Part shown: positions 10,354-18,144 of the stretch, piece by piece
How positions within the stretch are numbered: the stretch's first letter is position 1
Layout of the letters: each line of letters starts with the position of its first letter
From: Verrucomicrobiales bacterium
Lineage (GTDB): Bacteria > Verrucomicrobiota > Verrucomicrobiia > Limisphaerales > CANJXF01
Reading direction: 5' to 3'
DNA: 48,490 nucleotides
NCBI GenBank assembly: GCA_947478865.1
Contig: CANJXF010000003.1
Span: 90,912-139,401 of the forward strand
Notes under the pieces: model-generated
What the model was told of the DNA's origin: nothing
The model's input: only the letters and a program-made list of their open reading frames with translations
The model's database searches: none
Made by a program: the position numbers and the translations under genes

Positions 10354-10839
10354 CTCAGTCAGGGATTTAGATTTCGTTGCCGGAATGGGAGTGCACATCT
10401 TCCCCATGATCAGGGGAGGCTGCATTCCTAGCCAACCTTTAACTTCCGAAATGGCATCATCCCACATTTCTTCGACGCGGTTGGCGGCTGCGGTTCGCGA
10501 TTCCGGTTTCACGTTCGCGAAAAGTGTCCCTATTCCCAACATAAACAGCGCAATCGCGGAACAGGTCCCAAACTTTACTTTTCGCATGAGCTTGTCCGCG
10601 CCGACCGGACAGTTTTCCAAAAGCATCGTTCCATCGCGGCGTTGATAAAATCGAACGCAAGCCCGGCCTTCTGATTCCAGGATGAATTGCGAAATTTCCT
10701 CCGGCTGCATCTTGGAAAAATTGTAAACGCGCTTGCTGCAGTGTGCGCAAAAACGACTTCGCTCGTCTCCGGCCATGTCTTCCCAGCCCGCGGTGCACGG
10801 TGATGCAATTTCAATCTTCGGCAGAATCGGTTTGTTCAT
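10342..10839 (-). CDS. Membrane protein with N-terminal Cys motif (C-x15-C-x2-C), unknown function
   Basis: A 165-residue protein. The N-terminal half has five cysteines: C15 in ASPCTAGW, C31 and C34 in RFCAHC, C61 in RACVRFY and C77 in ENCPVG, with W19 and the VYNFSKM segment between them. From memory this pattern recurs at the N-terminus of unnamed proteins in Verrucomicrobia, Acidobacteria and Planctomycetes. It could be a small zinc or redox site. One membrane helix follows (about 90-108), then a polar tail of some 55 residues with an MGKMCTPIPATK end. It lies 7 bp downstream of the vWA gene, so it is most likely the third gene of the sigma factor operon. No enzyme motif is seen; function is unknown. 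Confidence 0.8.
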   Translation of the reverse strand: MNKPILPKIEIASPCTAGWEDMAGDERSRFCAHCSKRVYNFSKMQPEEISQFILESEGRACVRFYQRRDGTMLLENCPVGADKLMRKVKFGTCSAIALFMLGIGTLFANVKPESRTAAANRVEEMWDDAISEVKGWLGMQPPLIMGKMCTPIPATKSKSLTEKAD

Positions 10840-10846
10840 GATCCAC

Positions 10847-13177
10847 TCATTCTTCTGTCTGTTTCAGCACCTTCGCTTTTTTAACCAAGGTGATGAACTC
10901 CGAGCGATAGCCTTCCAAATCTTTTCCTTTGGATTCTTCGGCTAGTTTGAGAACCGAGCTAAAGTTCATATTGCCCTTGTGTTCGGAATCTTTCAGCAGC
11001 ATCCCAAAACTCGCGACTGCGGCGGCAAATTTCAAATCAGTGGATGCTTCGCTGAGCCGCTTTCCATTATCCGCAACCGCGAACTCGCTCAGCTTGCTCG
11101 TTTTGCCGTCCGGCTTTTTATAGCGCAGTTTCAAGGTGAGCAACTCCTTGCCGCCGTTCACAGGTTCCTGCGCCCGAGGCGTTTTCACGGCGGGTTTGGT
11201 TTGATATTTCAACTCGTCCACAACGGGCCGAGAGTCGCTGGAATCTGCAATCTCGATTCCTGCCGGGACAATCTCATACAACGCCGTCACGGTGTGGCCC
11301 GCTCCGATTTCGCCCGCGTCCTTTTTGTCATTGTTAAAATCCTCAGCGGCAAGAATGCGCTTTTCGTAACCAATCAGGCGATACGAACCCACCTGGGCGG
11401 GATTGAATTCGATCTGAATCTTCACATCCTTGGCAATCGTCACGAGCGTGCCGTTCATCTGTTGGATCAACACCTTTTGCGCCTCTTCCATCGTGTCGAT
11501 GTAGTGATAATTTCCGTTTCCTTTGTCGGCGAGCTTTTGCATGAGCGCGTCCTTGTAATTATCCGTGCCGACACCAAGCGCGCTGAGGAAAACGCCGCTC
11601 TTCGCCTTTTGTTGGATGAGGTTGATCAACTGACTTTGGTCGGTGATGCCGACGTTGAAGTCGCCATCGGTGCAAAGAATCACGCGGTTCACTCCGCCTT
11701 TGATGAAATTCTCTTCGGCCAAAGCATATGCGCGTTGCACACCTTCGCCGCCGTTCGTGGAACCGCCCGCTTCAAGGCGATCGAGAGCTTCGAGAATTTT
11801 TTCTTTATTCGCGCAGGAAGTCGATTCCAGCACGACACCCGAGCTGCTCGCGTAAACCACAATGGCGATGCGATCATTTTGCGTCATGCGTTTGACCAGC
11901 ATGCGGAGCGCCTGTTTGATGAGCGGCAAACGTTCACCCGGCGACATCGAGCCCGAGACGTCGATCAGGAAAACGAAATTGCTCGGCGGCCGTTTGTCTT
12001 GCGCGATTTCTTTTCCCTTCAGCCCAATACGGACGAGCCGGTGTTGCGAATTCCACGGGCAACCAGCGATTTCGATGTTGGCCGAGAATGGTTCGTCTCC
12101 TTTCGGTTGTGGATAATTGTAGGAAAAATAATTGATCAATTCCTCCACGCGAATGGCGTCTTTGGGTGGCAAACGATTTTCGTTCAGGAACCGCCGCATA
12201 TTCGCATACGAAGCCGTGTCCACATCGACGGAGAACGTGGAAAGCGGCTCCTGCAAAACCGATTGGAAACTGTTTTCCGCATACTTGGGATACCGGGCGG
12301 TTCCGCCAGATCGACCATCGATTTTTGATTTCCCTGAATCAAAGGAGTAATGATGCTCGCGGTCCTCAGTCTTGCGAAAATAACTTTCCGTTGAGCGTCT
12401 CCGGCTCTCTGGTTCCGAGGCGAATCCATTGAATGCCAGTGCCCTGGTTGACTTAGAGGCAGCGGGAGGCCCCGGTGCAAGCGGGGCGGCTTTGGCTCTT
12501 AATCCCCACTCATCTCCCGAAGTGACGGTCGCTGTTCCAGATTGACTGGGCTTTAAAGTCGTGTCCTTCCCTTCACCAGCGAACCTGGGTTCGGCCACCA
12601 AACCCGCAACCTGCGAGCCGTGTTCTTTGTCTTGCGGTGAATTCAACTTTTTCGCGGTCCGCTGCGTTTTGTCCATCTCAGCCTTCTTCGGGGTTGCCAT
12701 TGATGCCGCCGGGCTAAGGGCCGGTGCTGGTTTTGCGATCGGTGGTTGGACCGAAAGTGGCGCAGGTTTCAGAACCGAGTCGGCCGCGATCTCCGAATTG
12801 CGCGCGAATCTTTCCATTGGCACCGCTGCGTGGCGGATGGGCTGCTGAAACCAACCTTGCCACACGAAAACCAGGACGACGCTTGCCGCAATCGCGCTGA
12901 TTCCCGCCATCGACCAAAAACTCCGGTTCGGGAGGGAAATGATTTTCGACGCGTCAACTTGGGCAACGATCGCCTCCTTTTCCTTTTTGGAGAATACGAG
13001 TGGCGATTCGTTCGCAAATTCCTTTTTCAGAAGCTCGGTCGTCTCCCGGATTTCGTTCACCGCATTGCGTAACTCGGGATTGCGCTCGAGTTCCGCCGCG
13101 ATCTGTGCAGTCTCAGCAGAATCCAATTCGCCCAAGGCAAACGCGGTCAGTTTCGGGTCATCAGGTAAAATATTCAT
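10847..13177 (-). CDS. Membrane protein with anti-sigma-like N-terminus fused to a von Willebrand factor A domain (YfbK-like)
   Basis: A 776-residue protein. I set the start at the ATG ending at 13177, which overlaps the sigma factor stop as ATGA; the 117-codon extension upstream is only the sigma gene read in another frame. Residues 1-55 (LTAFALGELDSAETAQIAAELERNPEL and onward) look like a zinc-less anti-sigma domain, followed by a membrane helix at about 88-108. A Pro/Ala/Lys-rich spacer leads to a conserved block before the vWA domain (TFSVDVDTASYANMRRFLN). The metal-ion site is D406-x-S408-x-S410 with a later T-D-G (LCTDGDFN). The end matches the C-terminal domain found in YfbK-like proteins. 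The fusion suggests that an extracytoplasmic vWA domain senses a ligand and controls the sigma factor; that link is inference. Confidence 0.88.
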   Translation of the reverse strand: MNILPDDPKLTAFALGELDSAETAQIAAELERNPELRNAVNEIRETTELLKKEFANESPLVFSKKEKEAIVAQVDASKIISLPNRSFWSMAGISAIAASVVLVFVWQGWFQQPIRHAAVPMERFARNSEIAADSVLKPAPLSVQPPIAKPAPALSPAASMATPKKAEMDKTQRTAKKLNSPQDKEHGSQVAGLVAEPRFAGEGKDTTLKPSQSGTATVTSGDEWGLRAKAAPLAPGPPAASKSTRALAFNGFASEPESRRRSTESYFRKTEDREHHYSFDSGKSKIDGRSGGTARYPKYAENSFQSVLQEPLSTFSVDVDTASYANMRRFLNENRLPPKDAIRVEELINYFSYNYPQPKGDEPFSANIEIAGCPWNSQHRLVRIGLKGKEIAQDKRPPSNFVFLIDVSGSMSPGERLPLIKQALRMLVKRMTQNDRIAIVVYASSSGVVLESTSCANKEKILEALDRLEAGGSTNGGEGVQRAYALAEENFIKGGVNRVILCTDGDFNVGITDQSQLINLIQQKAKSGVFLSALGVGTDNYKDALMQKLADKGNGNYHYIDTMEEAQKVLIQQMNGTLVTIAKDVKIQIEFNPAQVGSYRLIGYEKRILAAEDFNNDKKDAGEIGAGHTVTALYEIVPAGIEIADSSDSRPVVDELKYQTKPAVKTPRAQEPVNGGKELLTLKLRYKKPDGKTSKLSEFAVADNGKRLSEASTDLKFAAAVASFGMLLKDSEHKGNMNFSSVLKLAEESKGKDLEGYRSEFITLVKKAKVLKQTEE

Positions 13178-13710
13178 AGGGCACTCCGTAAATCTTGTTT
13201 GGTTTCGGAATACAATTTCTGGCGCAACGATTTGATTCCGGTGTGAATGAGAAAGCCGACATTGGTCACACTCAACTTTGTGACTCGGCTGATTTCCTGG
13301 TAACTCAAGTCGCTTTGAAATTTGAGCCGAATCACATCGCGCTGATTCGGTGGGAGCGTATCGAGCAGGCGCAAGATTTGGCTCGCCGATTCGTTTTGCT
13401 CCGCGACCAGCGACGGCGAAGGCTCCTGGCTCTCGCGCATTTCCAAATCCATTTCGGTCAGAGGCGTCATACGTTTTTCTTTCCGTTGCACATCGAGCGC
13501 GCGGTTGCGGCAAACCGTGAACAGCCATTCCGCGATGCGCCCTTCCAGTTTATCCGGCTCCTCGCCGCACAATTTGACGAAGGTTTCCTGGACAATGTCG
13601 CGTGCGCGCTCGGCGTCGCCGGTGATGGAAGCCGCATAGCGCAGCAAAGAGCTTTCGTGCCTTTCGAGGGCGGCCCGCACCCACTCGGCCTTGGCTGATG
13701 TATTGTTCAT
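13174..13710 (-). CDS. ECF-type RNA polymerase sigma factor
   Basis: A 178-residue group 4 sigma factor. Region 2 (about 12-80) includes LLRYAASITGDAERARDIVQETFVKL and the promoter -10 reading stretch WLFTVCRNRALDVQRKE. Region 4 (about 115-165) includes LPPNQRDVIRLKFQSDLSYQEIS and the helix-turn-helix VTNVGFLIHTGIKSLRQKL. The linker is acidic and lacks region 3, as expected. Its stop overlaps the start of the vWA protein by four bases, and the Cys-motif membrane protein follows, so the three probably form one operon with the vWA protein as membrane anti-sigma. Family members of this kind usually autoregulate; I could not identify the -35/-10 pair they would use. Confidence 0.93.
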   Translation of the reverse strand: MNNTSAKAEWVRAALERHESSLLRYAASITGDAERARDIVQETFVKLCGEEPDKLEGRIAEWLFTVCRNRALDVQRKEKRMTPLTEMDLEMRESQEPSPSLVAEQNESASQILRLLDTLPPNQRDVIRLKFQSDLSYQEISRVTKLSVTNVGFLIHTGIKSLRQKLYSETKQDLRSAL

Positions 13711-13949
13711 TCGTCTCTTTGCGTCTTCAGAAGTGTCAACGGACGGAAAACAGTTTTATTAGAAACAATTTCAAGAAATATGCTCCTATTAAATTGTCGC
13801 GAAATTGGCGGGCGTTGCGCTCATCGGCTGGCGGAGAGCATCCGAGTTTGCCTGCCAGATCTGTCATCCAAGCGCTGAACTCCCGAACCACGTTGCGCCG
13901 AGTGGTTTCTGTGGCTCTGTAAATTGAAGAAATAATTAGGAACACCGTT

Positions 13950-14594
13950 ATGAAACCCAGATACACCACAAAGACTTCCGAAAGGTTGCGAGACGAGGGT
14001 GCGCCGCTGGCTGGAAAAAAAATCGCGATCCTGGTCGCTGATGGCTTTGAACAGGAGGAAATGGTCGCGCCGCGGAATGCGTTGAAGGATGCCGGCGCCG
14101 AAACGGAAATTATCTCTCCGAGCAAGGGAAAAGTTCGTGGATGGAAGGAAGCGGAGTGGGGCGACACATTCCCTGTGGACGTGCCTCTTGAGAAAGCAAA
14201 CCCGGATGATTATGCGGGCCTGTTGTTACCTGGCGGAGTGATGAACCCCGATAAACTGCGTGCAAATCCAAAGGCGGTGCAGTTTGTTCGCGATTTTTTC
14301 GCCCAGGGAAAACCAGTCGCCGCCATTTGCCATGGTCCGTGGACCTTGATCGATGCGGGCGTGGTAAAGGGGAGGCAAATGACTTCCTATCACTCGATCC
14401 AACGAGACCTGATCAATGCCGGGGCAAAATGGGTGGACGAAGAGGTGGTTGTGGATATGGGGCTAGTGACAAGTCGGCAACCCTCTGATATTCCCGCCTT
14501 TAATCGCAAAATGATTGAGGAATTCGCCGAAGGGCGGCACATCGGCCAAAAAGCGGGGGCTGCGATGTTCGACTCGGGCGTGCCGGAAATTTGA
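13950..14594 (+). CDS. DJ-1/PfpI family protein (type 1 glutamine amidotransferase-like)
   Basis: A 214-residue protein of the PfpI/YhbO branch. KKIAILVADGFEQEEM carries the conserved glutamate (E of GFEQEE), and C127-H128 in AAICHGPWTLIDAG is the nucleophile elbow. LLLPGGVMNPDKLR and the end block VTSRQPSDIPAFNRKMIEEF match the family. An extension of about 20 polar residues precedes the first strand. Members are glyoxalase/deglycase-like or proteases; the role here is probably carbonyl stress protection. It is divergent from the sigma operon across 239 bp and convergent with the CoA-binding gene, so it is probably monocistronic. Confidence 0.93.
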   Translation: MKPRYTTKTSERLRDEGAPLAGKKIAILVADGFEQEEMVAPRNALKDAGAETEIISPSKGKVRGWKEAEWGDTFPVDVPLEKANPDDYAGLLLPGGVMNPDKLRANPKAVQFVRDFFAQGKPVAAICHGPWTLIDAGVVKGRQMTSYHSIQRDLINAGAKWVDEEVVVDMGLVTSRQPSDIPAFNRKMIEEFAEGRHIGQKAGAAMFDSGVPEI

Positions 14595-14605
14595 TCGTTT
14601 TCAAG

Positions 14606-14974
14606 TCAAAGGGAAGAAGGGGAAATGCCCACGGCCAGAATGCTGCACGTTTGCACGGTTTTTAGCCCAAGTGCCTTCGCCCGGATCAAGACCTCGGACG
14701 ATTCAGTTCCTGGATTGAGCCAGAGTTCGTCGCATCCTCGTGCCGCGATCTCCGGCAGAACTTCCAAAAGCCGTTCGGGCCCGAGATAAACGCTGATCAA
14801 ATTCGGGCGTTGTGGCACCTCGCCGATGCTTTTGAAACAGGGTAGCCCTTCTACTTCGGTCTGTGCGGGATTGACGGGGTAAACGGTAAAACCGGTTTGC
14901 TGAAAGGCTCGCACGGCTTTATTTCCGAACTTGCTTCGATGATTGGATGCGCCGATAACAGCCACGGTTTTCAT
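14606..14974 (-). CDS. CoA-binding domain protein (YccU-like)
   Basis: A 122-residue stand-alone Rossmann-type CoA-binding domain. The chosen ATG (ending at 14974) opens directly with M-K-T-V-A-V-I-G-A-S, the nucleotide-binding glycine loop; a longer start 72 bp upstream adds a non-conserved extension. Visible family marks are KFGNKAVRAFQQTGFTVYPVNP, the short SVYLGPERL strand and W-L-N-P-G-T-E-S, ending with QTCSILAV (a Cys common at this place). Members are related to the N-terminus of succinyl-CoA synthetase alpha but have no known reaction. It is divergent from rplU, with the promoter of rplU in the 119 bp between them. Confidence 0.9.
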   Translation of the reverse strand: MKTVAVIGASNHRSKFGNKAVRAFQQTGFTVYPVNPAQTEVEGLPCFKSIGEVPQRPNLISVYLGPERLLEVLPEIAARGCDELWLNPGTESSEVLIRAKALGLKTVQTCSILAVGISPSSL

Positions 14975-15039
14975 GCTGAAAACGTCCCTTGACGATTTTG
15001 TTTGCGCAAGCATGTTAACGGGCTTTTTGAAAACCGGGG

Positions 15040-15068
15040 TTGACACTCGGATTCGTTTTTGGTTTTAT
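15040..15068 (+). promoter_or_regulatory. Sigma-70-type promoter for rplU-rpmA
   Basis: TTGACA (15040-15045) and TTTTAT (15063-15068) are separated by 17 bp. The -35 is a perfect consensus and the -10 matches four of six. It lies 26 bp before the rplU start, allowing a very short leader. Confidence 0.7.
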
Positions 15069-15093
15069 CACCGTCCCTTTGATGGGAAAATTT

Positions 15094-15405
15094 ATGTACG
15101 CTGTATTAGAAACCGGCAGCAAACAATATCGTGTCACCGCCGGAGACACTTTGGAAATTGAACGTTTACCTGTGGAAGCGGGTCAATCTTTTACCTTTGA
15201 TCGCGTCTTGTTGGTGAACAACGACGGCAAAATCACGATCGGCGCTCCGACGGTTGCAGGCGCTGGAGTTGTGGCCGATGTTGTGGCGCACAAGCGTGGC
15301 GAAAAGAAAATCGCATTCAAAATGCGTCGCCGCAAAGGTTACCACCGCACGGTGGGACATCGTCAGGAACTGACGGTGGTGAAAATTACAGAAATTAAAG
15401 CTTAA
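15094..15405 (+). CDS. rplU: 50S ribosomal protein L21
   Basis: A 103-residue ribosomal protein of normal length. MYAVLETGSKQYRVTAGDTLEIERL and the basic end FKMRRRKGYHRTVGHRQELTVVKITEI are diagnostic for L21, which binds 23S rRNA on the large subunit. The ATG at 15094 gives the standard N-terminus and has GGGA eight bases upstream; the frame extends further upstream through the promoter but that part is not coding. rpmA follows after six bases, the universal L21-L27 order, and obgE follows as in many bacteria. Confidence 0.98.
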   Translation: MYAVLETGSKQYRVTAGDTLEIERLPVEAGQSFTFDRVLLVNNDGKITIGAPTVAGAGVVADVVAHKRGEKKIAFKMRRRKGYHRTVGHRQELTVVKITEIKA

Positions 15406-15411
15406 GATTTT

Positions 15412-15675
15412 ATGGCACACAAGAAAGGTCAAGGCAGTGTTCGTAACGGTCGCGATAGCGTCAGCAAACGGCTTGGCGTCAAAGAGTTTGGCGGTCATGT
15501 CGTCAGCGCAGGCAGCATCATTGTGCGCCAACGCGGATCGAAGTTTGTTGCTGGCAAGAATGTCGGAACCGGTCGCGATTGGACATTGTTCGCATTGGTC
15601 GACGGCAAAGTTGCTTTCGACAAAGACAGTCGCCGCGTGAATGTTTTGCCAGAAGTTGCTTCGGCCAACAATTAA
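15412..15675 (+). CDS. rpmA: 50S ribosomal protein L27
   Basis: An 87-residue protein starting M-A-H-K-K-G-Q-G-S, the conserved N-terminus that reaches toward the peptidyl-transferase centre. There is no Firmicutes-type cleaved extension. The segments [26 protein letters not shown] and [16 protein letters not shown] are typical. It is co-transcribed with rplU (six-base gap) and followed by a good intrinsic terminator. Confidence 0.98.
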   Translation: MAHKKGQGSVRNGRDSVSKRLGVKEFGGHVVSAGSIIVRQRGSKFVAGKNVGTGRDWTLFALVDGKVAFDKDSRRVNVLPEVASANN

Positions 15676-15696
15676 CCACGCAGAAATGATTTCCAC

Positions 15697-15723
15697 GGCG
15701 AGGTCGCAAGCCTCGCCTTTTTT
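15697..15723 (+). terminator. Intrinsic terminator after rplU-rpmA
   Basis: GGCGAGG (15697-15703) pairs perfectly with CCTCGCC (15711-15717) over a seven-base loop and is followed by six T residues. It lies 21 bp past the rpmA stop and separates the ribosomal genes from obgE. Confidence 0.88.
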
Positions 15724-15740
15724 GTTTTCTAAATTTCCTC

Positions 15741-15813
15741 ACTCTTAATCCTGATTTCGCCTTAATCTTATTTGAAAGATTAGAATCAAGAGTAAGATTA
15801 GGGCTAAAATCAG
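15741..15813. repeat. Nested inverted repeats built from TAATCTT / ACTCTTA words, upstream of obgE
   Basis: A left arm at 15751-15769 pairs imperfectly with 15794-15813 (CTGATTT..AAATCAG at the ends, TAATCTT..AAGATTA inside). The same inner word at 15763-15769 can instead pair with AAGATTA at 15776-15782. ACTCTTAATC at 15741-15750 is mirrored by GATTAGAATCAAGAGT at 15778-15793. Two mutually exclusive foldings are possible just before the obgE start at 15820. It could be an untranslated leader structure or one copy of a dispersed intergenic repeat. Confidence 0.6.
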
Positions 15814-15819
15814 AAACCT

Positions 15820-17001
15820 ATGTTCGTCGATCAAATTAAAGTTTACGCGCGCGCTGGACACGGCGGGAAGGGCGCTGTGGCTTTTCATCGCGAAGCCTAC
15901 ATTCCCAAGGGCGGTCCAAGCGGTGGCAATGGTGGACGCGGCGGAAATGTCATTCTGCAAGCCGATCATGACTTGAACAATTTGATCGGGCAGTTTTTCA
16001 AACCGCGCTTGATTGCCGAAAACGGAGAGGGCGGTGGCGGCAAAGGGATGGATGGCCTTGCTGGAAAAGATTTAATCGTCAAAGTCCCCTGCGGCACGCT
16101 CGTTTGGAAGCTTCCTTCCGCTGCTCCAGCGCCGGAAAAAGAGGACGACGAAGACGCGGAAGACGAGGAGCCCCCAACCATGTTGATGGCGAGCTCGAAC
16201 AAGCGCTCATTGATTCGGCGATCCGGAGCGGAATTGGCGGTTGAACTTAACCTGGCCGACGATGGACAGGATGACACTGATGCTGCGCCGACAAATCAAG
16301 GCGAGGAACTCGTCGCTGACCTGACGCACGACGGGCAACAATTTATTCTGTGCAAAGCGGGACGCGGTGGATTGGGTAATCGTAACTTCGCCACATCGAC
16401 CCGCCAAACACCTCGGTTCGCGCAACCGGGCGAACCTGGAGAAGAGGGCGAATATCGCCTGGAACTTCGCACTGTGGCCGAGGTCGGAATTGTTGGATAC
16501 CCCAACGCGGGAAAATCCACTTTGCTCACGGCGATTTCCAAAGCGCGCCCCAAGGTTGCGCCGTATCCCTTCACGACGCTGCATCCGCAGATCGGTATTG
16601 TGGAGTATCCGGATTTCTTTCGGCTCACGGTTTGCGATGTGCCGGGATTGATTGAAGGCGCGCACCAAAATGTTGGCTTGGGCCACGGTTTTTTGCGGCA
16701 CATTAAACGTTGCAAATTCCTCGTGATCCTCATCGACATGGCGGGAACCGACGGACGCAATCCCTGGGACGATTACAAAATGCTCCTGCGGGAATTGGAA
16801 CTCTATGACGCAACCATGCTGGACAAACCGCGTCTCGTGGTGGCCAACAAAATGGATGAGGCAGTCGCCGAGGAAAACCTGAAGAAGTTCAAACGCAAGG
16901 TTCCCAAAACCCCGGTGATGCCAATGTCGGCTGCCTTCGATGAGGGAGTTGAAAAATTTAAACAAACCATTCGTGAAGCAGTAGAAGGCCATGAAGGATA
17001 A
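15820..17001 (+). CDS. obgE: Obg family GTPase with an acidic insertion in the Obg domain
   Basis: A 393-residue GTPase that associates with the 50S subunit and links ribosome assembly to growth control. The glycine-rich Obg fold (about 1-95: GHGGKGAVAFHRE, GGNGGRGGNV, GEGGGGKGMDGLAGKD) resumes at about 162 with LVADLTHDGQQFILCKAGRGGLGNRNF. Between them, residues 97-161 form an insertion that is absent from typical Obg proteins and includes the acidic run EKEDDEDAEDEE. The G domain has G1 GYPNAGKST (226-234), G3 DVPG, and NKMD for G4. There is no C-terminal OCT domain. A terminator and folded repeat separate it from rpmA; ychF starts 39 bp later. Confidence 0.96.
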   Translation: MFVDQIKVYARAGHGGKGAVAFHREAYIPKGGPSGGNGGRGGNVILQADHDLNNLIGQFFKPRLIAENGEGGGGKGMDGLAGKDLIVKVPCGTLVWKLPSAAPAPEKEDDEDAEDEEPPTMLMASSNKRSLIRRSGAELAVELNLADDGQDDTDAAPTNQGEELVADLTHDGQQFILCKAGRGGLGNRNFATSTRQTPRFAQPGEPGEEGEYRLELRTVAEVGIVGYPNAGKSTLLTAISKARPKVAPYPFTTLHPQIGIVEYPDFFRLTVCDVPGLIEGAHQNVGLGHGFLRHIKRCKFLVILIDMAGTDGRNPWDDYKMLLRELELYDATMLDKPRLVVANKMDEAVAEENLKKFKRKVPKTPVMPMSAAFDEGVEKFKQTIREAVEGHEG

Positions 17002-17040
17002 TCGCGGTTCTTCGTTTTTTCGCATCCTGCAATAATATTT

Positions 17041-18144
17041 ATGCTCAAAGCTGGAATTGTTGGTCTGCCCAATGTTGGAAAATCAACCTTGTTTAACGCC
17101 GTCACGCGCACACGTAAAGCTGAGGCGGCGAACTATCCATTTTGCACCATTGATCCCAATGTCGGTATCGTCACGGTTCCTGACGCGCGTCTCGAGGTCC
17201 TGAAAAACATCGCCAAGACACAGATCACGATTCCAGCCGCGATTGAATTTGTGGACATTGCAGGTCTCGTTAAAGGAGCTTCTGCCGGAGAAGGCCTGGG
17301 CAACAAATTCCTGACGCACATTCGCGAAGTGGACGCAATTGTGCAGGTCGTTCGCTGTTTTGAAGACGCGGACATTCACCATGTCGCCGGCACAATTGAT
17401 CCAATTCGCGATATCGAAACGATCACGACGGAGCTGGTTCTCTCCGATTTGGAAACGGTTAAAAAACGGTTGGGCAGCGTCGCCAAGGATGCCAAACGCG
17501 GGGATAAAGTTGCGGCTGCGGAAGAAGCGGTTTTAAAAAAACTGGAACCGCATTTGAACGAGGGCAAACCCGCTTTGCTCGTGGAACTGACGCCAGAGGA
17601 AAAAGTGATTTCGCGCGGCTTTTTCTTGCTGACCGACAAGCCGACCATTTTTGCAACGAACGTGAAAGAAACTGACCTCGCGACGGCGGATACAAATCCG
17701 TTTGTGATGAAGGTTCGCGAATACGCCAAAACTCATCACTCCTGTGAAACCGTCGTGATCAGCGCCCAAATCGAGAGTGATTTGATCGATCTAGCGCCGG
17801 AGGAAGCGAAGGAATTTTTGAAGGAATTGGGCGTGCAGGAATCGGGCGTCGGTGCCTTGATTCGCGGGACGTATCATCTGCTGGGCTTGCGCACCTATTT
17901 CACGGCGGGCGAAAAAGAAGTTCGTGCCTGGACCATTCACGCCGGCGATACCGCACCCAAGGCAGCGGGCGTCATTCACAGCGATTTCGAACGTGGATTT
18001 ATCAAAGCGGAAACCGTTGCTTACGATGCGCTCGTGAATTGCGGGTCGGTGGCCGCAGCTCGCGACAAAGGTCTCTATCGCATGGAAGGCAAGGAATACG
18101 TCGTTAAAGACGGGGACGTTCTGCTCTTCAAGTTCAACGTTTAG
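17041..18144 (+). CDS. ychF: Redox-regulated ATPase YchF (Obg-related, OLA1 family)
   Basis: A 367-residue P-loop protein. G1 is GLPNVGKST (7-15), switch and G3 follow in [11 protein letters not shown] and [10 protein letters not shown], and the G4 position reads N-V-K-E (FATNVKETD), the YchF variation on NKxD that gives ATP instead of GTP preference. A coiled-coil insert (about 130-200, [22 protein letters not shown]) is followed by a C-terminal TGS domain (about 280-367, [28 protein letters not shown], ending [11 protein letters not shown]). YchF binds ribosomes and responds to oxidative stress. It follows obgE closely and its 3' end overlaps the convergent transglycosylase-like gene by 11 bp. 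Confidence 0.97.
   Translation: MLKAGIVGLPNVGKSTLFNAVTRTRKAEAANYPFCTIDPNVGIVTVPDARLEVLKNIAKTQITIPAAIEFVDIAGLVKGASAGEGLGNKFLTHIREVDAIVQVVRCFEDADIHHVAGTIDPIRDIETITTELVLSDLETVKKRLGSVAKDAKRGDKVAAAEEAVLKKLEPHLNEGKPALLVELTPEEKVISRGFFLLTDKPTIFATNVKETDLATADTNPFVMKVREYAKTHHSCETVVISAQIESDLIDLAPEEAKEFLKELGVQESGVGALIRGTYHLLGLRTYFTAGEKEVRAWTIHAGDTAPKAAGVIHSDFERGFIKAETVAYDALVNCGSVAAARDKGLYRMEGKEYVVKDGDVLLFKFNV

Noticed and set aside
10979-12328. 449-residue plus-strand open frame
   Set aside because: It lies opposite the vWA gene, whose protein has clear domains; the product of this frame is His/Arg/Asp-rich without family pattern.
13178-13528. Upstream extension of the vWA protein
   Set aside because: These 117 codons are the sigma factor gene in another frame; the ATGA overlap gives the better start.
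13734-13739. TTGACA on the minus strand upstream of the sigma factor
   Set aside because: A -10 at normal spacing would fall directly against the start codon and reads AGACGA, so it is not a credible promoter.
16207-17025. 272-residue minus-strand open frame
   Set aside because: Antisense to obgE; no motif.
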